DNA from: Phoronis australis
Lineage: Eukaryota; Phoronida; Phoronidae
Direction of reading: 5' to 3'
DNA length: 37,916 nucleotides
Assembly: GCA_002633005.1 (NCBI GenBank)
Contig: NMRA01000764.1
Coordinates: 121,583 to 159,498 of the forward strand
This document shows positions 11,101 to 21,300 of the stretch, piece after piece; positions within the stretch are counted from its first letter, which is position 1, and each line of letters begins with the position of its first letter. Under the pieces are notes generated by a model. That model was not told the DNA's origin. It saw nothing but the letters and a program-made list of their open reading frames with translations, and made no database searches. The position numbers and the translations under genes were made by a program.

Positions 11101-12995
11101 TATCTCCAAAACCCTTTGACATACGTTCATGAAATTTGGCACATATGTTCCATTCATGAATGGGACGGCATGTGCGAACTTTCGGACGGATCCGACTACC
11201 GGTGTGCCCCCTAGTGGCAATTTTAGTTTTTTACGCTTACCTTTGTATCTTCAAAAGTCCTGAACGGATTTTCATGAAATTTGGTATGTAGGCACCTAGT
11301 AGTGAGATGACGCTATCCTGCCGTTTTCGGATGGATTCGACATAGTTTGCGCCACCTAGTGGCCATTTTTACTGTTTTCGAGTCTGTTTTTGTGCTTCCA
11401 CCCCTCTATCAACCAAACCGCTCAAAGGATGATTGTGAAAATTGGCATGTATGTGCTTACTATGTAGAGGACGGTTGACGATGATTTTCCGACGATTTCG
11501 ACTACTGTGGCGCCTCCTAGTGGCAGTTTTGTTTTTTTTGCGCCTATGGCTGTATCTCCTAAACCGTTTGCAGGATCTTTACGAAACTGTGTAAGTATAT
11601 TTATATCATGTTAACAACGGAAGATGACGACTTTTGGACGGATCCGACTACCGGTGTGCCCCCTAGTGGCAATTTTAATTTTTTTACGCTTACCTTTGTA
11701 TCTTCACAAGTCCTTATTGGATTTTCATGAAATTTGGTATGTAGGCACCTATTAGTGAGATGACGCTATCCTCCCGTTTTCAGATGGATTCGACATAGTT
11801 TGCGCCACCTAGTGGCCATTTTTAGTGTTTTCGAGTCTGTTTTTGTGCGTCCACCCCTCTATCAACCAAACCGCTCAAAGGATGATTGTGAAAATTGGCA
11901 TGTATATGCTTACTATGTAGAGGATGGTTGACGATGATTTTCCGACGATTTCGACTACTGTGGCGCCTCCTAGTGGCAGTTTTGTTTTTTTGCGCCTATG
12001 GCTGTATCTCCTAAACCGTTCGCAGGATCTTTACAAATTGTGTAAGTATATTTATATGATGTTAACAACGGAAGATGACGACTTTTGGTCGGATCCGACT
12101 ACCGGTGTGCCCCCTAGTGGCAATTTTAGTTTTTTACGCTTACCTTTGTATCTTCAAAAGTATTGAACGGATTTTCATGAAATTTGGTATGTAGGCACCT
12201 ATTAGTGAGATGACGCTATCCTACTGTTTTCAGATGGATTCGACGTAGTTTGCGCCACCTAGTGGCCATTTTTACTGTTTTCGAGTCTGTATTTTTGCGT
12301 CCACCCCTCTATCAACCAAACCGCTCAAAGGATGATTGTGAAAATTGGCGTGTATGTGCTTACTATAAGGAAGACAGCTGACAATGATTTTCAGACGATT
12401 TGGACTACTGTGGCGCCTCCTAGTGGCAGTTTTGTTTTTTTGCGCCCATGGCTGTATCTCCCAAACCGTTTGCAGGATCTTTACTAAATTTAGCAAGTGT
12501 ATTTATGTGATGTTGACAACGGACGATGACGACTTTAGGATGATTCTGATTACCGGTATGCCTCTAGTGGCAATTTTAGTATTTGCCTCTAGTGGCAATT
12601 TTAGTATTTTACATTGACCTCTGTATTTTCATAGGTCTTCAGGTGTATACTTTGTGTTACTTCGTGACTGTGAAGGAAAAGTTCCAAGTAGAAATTTGTT
12701 TCTGGCATTCTAATGCTGTGCTAATCTCGTATGTTGGTAAATTTGTTTTTAATTCTATGTTTCTGTGGTGCTTTAAGCAACTGGTGTATAGGATGTGCTT
12801 GTATTATGAAGATTACTCACATTTTGCCCCTAGCCTATTGAGGAGACAATGACCATGCCTTTCCATTTTGCTAAGTACAACATACTACATCTATGCCCTC
12901 TACTGGCCACTTTATTATACCAATAAACAACCCTAGAAGGATAGCGTATGCGGTGCAATTGTGGGCGCATTTCAACGCTCTGCGTTGCTCTTGTT

Positions 12996-13769
12996 GTTTT
13001 ATTTACCTATATATGTTCTAGATTTGTATGGTAATGTGCACTTGTTCAGAAGTTTTGGAGATGTTTAAAAACATGGATGATAAATCACTGCAATTTCCCT
13101 GTGTAGTTAAGTATGTCTACTGCCTTGTTTGCAGATCCAGCCTATATATTATAAGTTGTAAATTTAATTCTTTGCTCAGCGAAATTTCACTTATATAGGC
13201 AAAGACTGCAAAAAGCTAAGCCCAATTTTCAGTCACTTTACGTGAGGTATGTGATTACCACAACCTAGGAAATTGTTTACAATTATAAATTGGATCCCGA
13301 GAGATTCCAGGCAAGGTTGTCTTCTTTTCTGCCTAGCAACTAGCTTTTATAGGGCTCGATAATGTTCGTAATTTGTTTGATGTACTTGACTAGATTTCAT
13401 ATTGCTGTACAACTATGTGCTGGTTGGTTGAATTAAACGTTTCATTCAAAAAAAGTCTTATGCCACCAGACAGACACATTTCATTTGTGACCAATCAGAT
13501 CAGCACCAGATGCATTGTGGGAGGTGCTTAATACACGCAAGAATCCTTAGTCAACACAACTCAGATTTCTGTAATTTTAGTCAATTGACAGCTCCTTATT
13601 GGTCAACACAAGTCTCCACAGCTTGACCTGTCATGGCGCCTTGTTTTACTCTCCAATCATAGCCTCTATCAGTAGCACACTGTCAATTCTGTGCAAAATC
13701 ACATCTCATCTGAATAAGAAATCGAGACCAATTTAATAGTAGTGTGTGGTCTAAATCAAGTTTTTCAAT
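12996..13769. other. Unassigned intergenic sequence
   Basis: I found no gene or repeat that I can support in this stretch. Confidence 0.5.
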
Positions 13770-13880
13770 ACAAGGGTAAATTGGCTCCTTCAATGCAACA
13801 AGGGTACATTGACTCCTTCAATGGAACAAGGGTACATTGACTCCTTCAATTCAACAAGGGTACATTGACTCCTTCAATGA
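13770..13880 (+). repeat. Minisatellite, 28-bp unit, 4 copies
   Basis: ACAAGGGTACATTGACTCCT followed by TCAATNNA is repeated four times. The first copy is slightly diverged (AAATTGGCTCC). It has no coding meaning. Confidence 0.95.
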
Positions 13881-14309
13881 TCCACAGTTCAGAGAAGCTC
13901 AAGAACTCCAACTTACACATACAAATTTATTAGGGAATCAATGTAAGAGAAACTATTCCACACAATTTTGTCAAAGTTAAGTGAAAACACAACTTGGGCA
14001 CATCAATGTAGCAGACATATTGTGACTGAAGCCACAACAAAGTTCCTTTATGTCCTATTATGCTACCTTATAAGTATGTTGTGTTTGGTCCCAAGTGTTG
14101 GTGGAAGATTTTTAGAATGAACATGTGTCTGTGGTTGGAATTGGATAGGTCATACTCTTGTTCAATTTTAAGCACTCACTTAGAATTACTGTGACTATCA
14201 ACCTGCCCAGTCACTGCTCATGAAATTAAATTTCTAAAGCCACCCAAATGATATTTGTGGATTATGATCACATTAGACTGCCCTTTTAGTTAATAGTACT
14301 GCCTATTGT
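13881..14309. other. Unassigned sequence 3' of UQCRFS1
   Basis: No feature could be supported. It lies downstream of the duplicated UQCRFS1 end. Confidence 0.5.
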
Positions 14310-14793
14310 CTTTCAACACAACAGCACAAACTAAAGCTCTAAGGAATTGTATTAGCCAAACATGCACTGTAGACTGTCAGAAGTAGAAGTACTAGAGAAT
14401 AGTGCTAAGTTTATTACACCAAGTAATATCACACAAATACACTCTCTTTGCTCTTCCTGCCCAAGCTTCAATCAATGATGAAGTGAGAACTATAATTACA
14501 ATTCTCAGTGCACATTCACACCACTGAACAATATGGAACACAGAGAAACTCCACCATCTGTATATCTGGTATTTCTATGGCAGGTGGAGTTATATTCCAG
14601 AGTAATAAATTACAATGCACATCAAGTCTATTGAGCGTTACATTATCCAACCACCAGTAGATCATCTCTAAACTCATGCTCCGGCACGTCCAAGTTCAAT
14701 GGGGCTGGACCTTTACGTACTCTACCAGATGAGTCATAGTGAGAACCGTGGCAGGGACAGAAGTAGCCACCCACGAAGTCACCAGCATTGGCA
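14310..14793 (-). pseudogene. UQCRFS1: Duplicate terminal exon and 3' UTR of UQCRFS1
   Basis: This 484-bp block is a close copy of 14795-15294 with scattered substitutions and small indels. It carries the last 49 codons of the Rieske protein: the frame from ANAGDF through [10 protein letters not shown] to the final VVG and stop at 14643, all intact. It lacks the start of the exon (GCVPI) and its splice acceptor, because it breaks off at the ambiguous base at 14794. It also repeats the 3' UTR and the AATAAA-type signal (TTTATT on the plus strand, 14410-14415). It may be a real tandem duplication, or two alleles placed side by side by the assembler. Confidence 0.85.
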
Positions 14794-14794
14794 N
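14794..14794. other. Ambiguous base (N) at duplication junction
   Basis: The only N in the window falls exactly at the join of the two copies of the UQCRFS1 last exon. This hints at an assembly join. Confidence 0.95.
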
Positions 14795-14894
14795 CTTTCA
14801 ACACAACAGCACAAACTAAAGCTCCAAGGAATTGTATTAGCCAAACATGCACTGTAGACTGTCAGAAGTAGAAGTACTAGAGAATAGTGCTAAG

Positions 14895-14933
14895 TTTATT
14901 TCACAAAGTAATATCACACAAATACACTTTATT
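14895..14933 (-). terminator. Candidate polyadenylation signals of UQCRFS1
   Basis: On the minus strand AATAAA occurs at 14900-14895 and 14933-14928, roughly 210-250 nt after the stop codon at 15144. Either could set the 3' end of the messenger. Confidence 0.5.
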
Positions 14934-15143
14934 CTCTTTGCCCTTCCTGCCCAAGCTTCAATCAATCCCAAGATTTTGATGAAATGAGAACTATAATTAC
15001 AATTCTCAGTGCACATTCACACCAATGAACAATATGGAACACAGAGAAACTACACCATCTGTATATTTGGTATTTCTATGGCAGGTGGAGTTATATTCCA
15101 GAGTAATAAATTACAATGCACATCAAGTCTATCGAGTGTTACA

Positions 15144-15307
15144 TTATCCAACCACCAGAAGATCATCTCTAAACTCATGCTCCGGCACGTCCAAGTTCAA
15201 TGGGGCTGGACCTTTACGTACTCTACCAGATGAGTCATAGTGAGAACCGTGGCAGGGACAGAAGTAGCCACCCACGAAGTCACCAGCGTTGGCAATGGGC
15301 ACACAGC
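15144..15307 (-). CDS. UQCRFS1: UQCRFS1 exon 5 (second cluster loop, C terminus)
   Basis: Acceptor CTCTTACAG precedes GC TGT GTG, giving [11 protein letters not shown], then [20 protein letters not shown] and the end DDLLVVG. The stop TAA is at 15146-15144. The acceptor with the first bases of the exon recurs as a ~45-bp repeat upstream. Confidence 0.95.
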
Positions 15308-18300
15308 CTGTAAGAGAGATTATCAATAAGTCATTGCAATGGGCACACAGCATGTAGAGGTCGGAGCTTATCAATAACTCATTGGGATGGGCACACAGCC
15401 TGTAAAGGAGATTATCAATAAGTCATTAGGATGAACACACAGCATGTAAAGGAGATTACCGTATTCGCCCTAATACGCGCCCAGGGCACTTAAAAATTTG
15501 TTTCAGGAGAGGGCCGATATTATAGCCTAAGCCGGTGGAACCTAGAAAACTTCAAACTTGGCTAAGTTCGTAGCATCATGGCTGCTTGGATTCATATGGA
15601 TTCATATGAAACTACGGATACTATGCTTTAAAATGCTAGAAACTGTTTTTAAATTTTTCCACTTTTTTCCTATTAAGAATAGGGTTTAATGATTTTTATG
15701 AACAGTTGCATAATGAAACATTGTAACAGTTCTTTTAAGATTTTATCTCAAAACATAAACATCAAAAATACAGGGTCACATTATTGATACCTTTCTTTTT
15801 CACTGAAGTTTACTAAAAAGACATGCTCATGTGACCCAATCTATAGCAGATTGGAAAAATCAAGAAATTCCTCTTTCAAGAAATGTATATTTCTTGAAAG
15901 AGGAATTTCTTGTCAGAGTAAAATTCAATGGTTTTGTGTGAATGACTTGTCCATAAATTCCAATATAATCTTAAAGCAGTAGGTTACCCGCATTAGCAAG
16001 GATTGATATTAATAGCAGACATAAATCTATATTTTGGTGAAGCAGTGAGAGACAAGGCGGGCATATTTATCATTTAGGTGAAGCAGTGCGAGTATAATCT
16101 GGAGGGCCACATTTCGTACCCATAACTAAAATTTCTTACCAAGATGTGTACAGACCACAAACACTACAATATTTTACCAAGATGTGTACAGACCCCCAAC
16201 ACTACAATATCTTACCAAGATGTGTACAGACCCCCAACACTACAATATCTTACCAAGATGTGTACAGACCCCCAACACTACAATATCTTACCAAGATGTG
16301 TACAGACCCCCAACACTACAAGCCATTCGTCATTCTTCACACGCTCATCATCATGTTGTTGATGTCTCAAGTCACCCACGTTGACAGACTTAGCATCCTG
16401 GATCTCCTCAGGGGTACGGTGGCGAATGAAGAGGGGCTTACCTCTCCACTTCATCACTACATTCTTACCTGTCAACACAAACTCACATTGACTAACAGAA
16501 TCATAATCAAACAACACCTAACTCTGTAATTCAAGAGAATATTTTTAAATTTGTTTTTTGGTCAATTTTAATCATTCTTTGGACAGTTTCAATTAAAATG
16601 ATGCAAACAACCGTGCATATAGCTATCGCTTGTAGTAAATGTGCTTATATCCTAACAGTTGTTACAGTCTCACCACAACAGTTGTTACAGTCTCACCACA
16701 TTGTCCCCCACCACCTCAAGATGCTCTCAAGGCTGTGATTTTACGTTAATGACAATAGTTCCGGATATAGTAACTTTAAAAAGCTTTAAAATAACCGTAA
16801 TCACATGATGCAACATTACATTTCACTTTATTAACTAAAACTTATCATTAGGCAAGTACAAGTTAACATCATATGTTCCAAGAGGGAAGTTCCTTCGAGA
16901 CATCACACAAGTAAACAAAAGTTCAGATAGGGAAGTTCCTTCAAGACATCCCACCAACATTTCATCCAAATCAAAATTTGACCTTCTCACTGTGACAACA
17001 TGGTCACCAAAACTGTTGATGCCTGGATATGCCAAAACAAAACTGTTGATGCCTGGATATGCCAAAACAAAACCAAACGCTTCCTTCTTGAGATATCACA
17101 CCAACAACACTTTCTCACAGTCAACTTACAAAAGACATCAACTGGTTGCCCAACCTACACCAGACTTAGCCAGTAACACACAGTTGTACTATGACCCCAG
17201 TCGCCTACCTTCAGGTACCTCATTCAGTTTGATCTCTATCTGAGCCAGTGACATGACACAGTTGTGCTACAAGCCCAGTTGCCTACCTTCAGGTATCTCA
17301 TTCAGTTTGATCTCTACCTGAGCCAGTGACATTACATAGTTGTACTATGAGCCCAGTTGTCTAGCATCACACACTCGTGAGACAAGCCAGTAACATGACA
17401 GTTGTGCTATGAGCCCAGTCACCTACCTTCAGGTATTTCATTCAGTTTGATCTCTATCTGGGCCAGAGCCAGCACATCAGCAGCTGGGTTCATGGAGCCA
17501 AGGAACATTCTGACAGCATGCTTAGCACCATATAGTGTACCCATACATAGACCTGCAATAGAAAGAAAGTAGCAGTTGAAACTAGAGACCCTATTGAGTA
17601 AATGTAGTACTGAAGTTTGTTAACTTGAGGCAAAACTTAACATTTCCACGTTCATTCCGTGCCTGATTCTCCTCCAGGAATGCAAAATTCTGTAGGGCAA
17701 GTTTCTTAAGAATAAAAACAGATTAAACAAGACTCCGCTAATTAGCGGTGTATTTTTAAGGGAAGCACTAAGATTTGTTTCCCACTGGACAATTAGGCAA
17801 CCAAGCACGTGCTAATGATTGACAGGTCTTACTGAATACTTTGAACTTAGGCAACCAAACACATTCTAATGATTGACAGGTCTTCTTATTGAATACTTTC
17901 AACAGTGTAACATTTGATATACATTGTATATTTCTTTTTGAGTTCGAAGCAAACACAGCTGTTGTTCAAAGCAACTGCTCAACAATCGGAAGATACTACT
18001 ATTAGGCAATAGGGGTACTCGGTCAGCTGCCAAAATAATGAAGCAAAAACACATCTTGTAAAAAGTCATTAGGCGAATTAAAAGTTAAAAAAACAAGTTT
18101 TTGTTGTTGTGGAACGTGGACAAAATGTTCGACTTGTACTAATTACAAGTTGATTTTTTGCGCTCTTGCCTTTGGTTGGACACTTCCATTTTGGTGTCAG
18201 AAGTGAAAGTCATTAAAAACATGCGTTTAACTAAGACGAATGAGACGAATCGTCGGGAAAATGGCGTGTGCTCAAAACGCTCGGAACTACGCTAGGACCT

Positions 18301-21300
18301 ACCTAAAATCAAAACTTTGCCAGATTACGTGAGATACCTTCGTGTATTTAAATGAGAACACATCACTTTGGCTTGAACTATTCGAATGCAAGTGCCTCGG
18401 ATCGCGTCCAGTCATGAGCTCATGCATAATCTAAACAACACCTTGGCGATTTGCGCCACGTCTTACCGACACTGATGACTAAACAAGTGAGTTATCATGA
18501 AGAAGTTCTAATCGTTCATATTTACTATAGTTTCCAAAAATTCACCGGCTGTGAGCTTATCTGGACCAACAAATTGGTTGTCTTGGCCAGTCGGACTACC
18601 ATTAATGTGGAGCCCTGGTTGTATGCATGGTTCAAGAGCCATAAGAGAAATTATCAATGACCTTTCCCTTTGACCTTTGAAGGGCAGACTGAGAATCAAA
18701 ACTTGAGTCCAACATTGACATAGAAAACAACTCTGGGAAAATGACACCTTCACAAACATGCTGTCTATTGCAGTGGGAATATTGTATCTTACTTACATTC
18801 ATGCACACAAGATGACCCTATTTTGCCCGAGTGTTTGACCAATTCCTTCCATGAGTTTATTACCACAGCATATCAAAATATACCCAAAAAGCAATATTTC
18901 TGCACTTACCAAATCCCTGAAGGTAGGTGAAGGCTTTCCGACTCTCTTCAGAATCCTTTGACGAAGTGCCTGAAGACTTAACACCATCTCTCCTGTATTT
19001 GGAGAAATCAGGAACTCTGATGTCTGTGTGAGCGTAGCGAACTTGGGACACTACAAGACAAATACAACTTAATATGTGACTAAAAAGTGCAACTATTTAT
19101 ACATAAAAATGACAGTTTTACAGTTGATCATTCATTCACAAACATAATAGTTTTACAGTCAATCGTTCATTTACAAATATACCGGTTTTAGAGCCAATTC
19201 ATCCACAAATATAACAGTTTCACAGCTAATTAATTTTTGCATTTTGTTTCCTTAGAACTGTGCAGATGCCATAAAACAAGTGTTGGTAAATTTTCCATAA
19301 ATTGTAGTAAAGTAATGGAAATTACAACTTAGGCAATTATTTTTGGGCGAAATAACCGCTTTTGTGGTAATAATCACACACTGGGGTCACACATTTTAAG
19401 AACCAGTTTTCTTCACTGAATAACAGGCATCATACTGGTTCTCAAAGTGCCAAACTCCTACTATAAATGACATGTAATGTGCATAACTACACATGTATAC
19501 AACAAGGACTTTCATTGCCTGATCCAACATTTATGATTACCCCGAGACAAATTGCCAGCAGTTGACAACTCTTAACTGTAACAGCAGCAGTTGACAACTC
19601 TTAACTGTGACAGCAGCAGAACACAGCATTTGCATTTTCAGGGGGGAGTGCTTCTGACACGTCAGTACAGACTTCTTTTTCCCTGGACATTTGCAATGCT
19701 GCGTGAAAATACATTGCCAATGGGTGTTTTAATGATGTACAAAGACTTTTGTTTGCACTACACGCAATTTGCTCAAGTGTCTGGACCATCACTTTTATCA
19801 TCAGTTTAAATTCATTAATAAATATAAGGTTTATGTTGTGTCAATGGCACATTAACTTCCCCTTAACTGTACTCTCTGCTATTAGATCCGAGTATACAGC
19901 ACTGCATGTCACCGGTACCACTGGGGTACACATGCAGCCAAAACACTAGCACGAACAATGCCTGTTCAGTCTGAATTTTTGGAAATGTGCCAGGAGATAC
20001 GATGTCATTGCTCCTGGCGGGCGCAGTGTTAAAAATGACCAGTTGCCGATTTGGGCAACTGAACGAAGAACTGCTCGAAAAAAGTTTATAGGAGTATTTT
20101 TGAGCTAGAAGGAATTAAAGGCACCGGCGACCTCTTAAGGTGTCGCTCTATAGGTAAAGGTGGAGTAAACGGGTCCCTCTTCACAGTCTTCAGAGTGGCT
20201 ACCGGGAAACAATTTTCACTAAATAACGCATATCGCCATTACCCAGCGTAAACTGGTTCCCAGCAGCCATTTTATAAATGTACCCATTAACTCCCCTTTC
20301 AGACATCTGTCAGTATGCACAAAAGGTACTAATAGCAACCAGACTTTGTTGGTTTAACCTATGTGATGCATGATCCCTGGAAAGCTTCTAGCATAAGAAG
20401 GCCCTTTGGGCATCACTGTCTCAGCTGGAAAGTAGAGACGGTAGCCGTGCCTATACTGCTAGTAGAGACGGTAGCCGTGCCTATACTGCTAGTAGAGACG
20501 GTAGCCGTGCCTATACTGCTAGTAGAGACGGTAGCCGTGTCTATACTGCTAGTGGAGACGGTAGCCGTGTCTATACTGCTAGTTAAGATGGTGGCACTAT
20601 CCACCCTACGACCCCTATTGGATAACTTGCATGAAGACCTATTTGTAATCACATATGTCAACATGAAATGCACGACCATAATCAATGATATCTCATGAAG
20701 ACAAATACTTGCGTAACTTGTGTGAGTTTTCATCAAGTTCTAGCATCTTTTGCTTCATGTTAACTATTATTACTCACATTAGAGTTTTGACTTGTTTACA
20801 GTTATTTATAATCTTTCTGCATTATCTAAAAATCTCGCTACACGTGTGTAGAAAATTTCCGTGTCTCCAGTACTTTTACTGTGCTAATGTTTCTTTCATG
20901 TATCTACCAAAATCAATTTAAAATAACCTTTTCACTTACATTACTTACTTACTTACTAACTTCCTTGCTTAAGTTACGATCAGAAGCTACGGACGCTGCG
21001 GCCTCTGGTCTCAACCTAGTTAACTGGAAAGATCTAGCCATTACCGCCCGGTATTACGAAACACATCCCCTACATGATGTAGTGATCTCTGGTTTCAGAA
21101 CCAGACATTCATCGAGTAAAGGGCTTGTTATTCAATGGCTGAAACTGTCTCTCTGTATCAGGCCCCGCTACATCCTACCAATGACGTTTACGTTGGTGAA
21201 AACTTACTTCCGACGGCTGGCAACGCAAATCCTCCACTTGTCGCTCTTCCCCGCAACGTTTGTGTCATAAGATCGCTCATTTTCTGTGATGTTAGGACGT

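Larger units (their letters stand above)
10996..12995 (+). mobile_element. Full-length non-autonomous element with three-monomer repeats
   Basis: The 5' end is an imperfect hairpin (ATGCGCCCACATA, then TATGTGGACGCAT, 10996-11025). It is followed by a GTCC-rich run (11040-11100). Then come three rounds of a ~451-bp unit built from three related monomers. A boxes (GTGCCCCCTAGTGGC) lie at 11211, 11663 and 12114, B boxes (GCGCCACCTAGTGGCC) at 11356, 11809 and 12259, and C boxes (GCGCCTCCTAGTGGC) at 11517, 11970 and 12420. The 3' end (12960-12970) is TGTGGGCGCAT, the inverse of the first 11 bases. A stem-loop at 12973-12987 and a T-rich tail follow. It has no coding capacity. Its architecture recalls Helentron-associated elements with central tandem repeats, but that class is an inference. 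Confidence 0.75.

Noticed and set aside
16146-16529. 127-codon plus-strand frame ([10 protein letters not shown]...)
   Set aside because: Antisense reading of the UQCRFS1 exon 4 and its 38-bp donor array.
20363-20736. Plus and minus frames over 20432-20585
   Set aside because: Created by the 30-bp minisatellite within UQCRFS1 intron 1.
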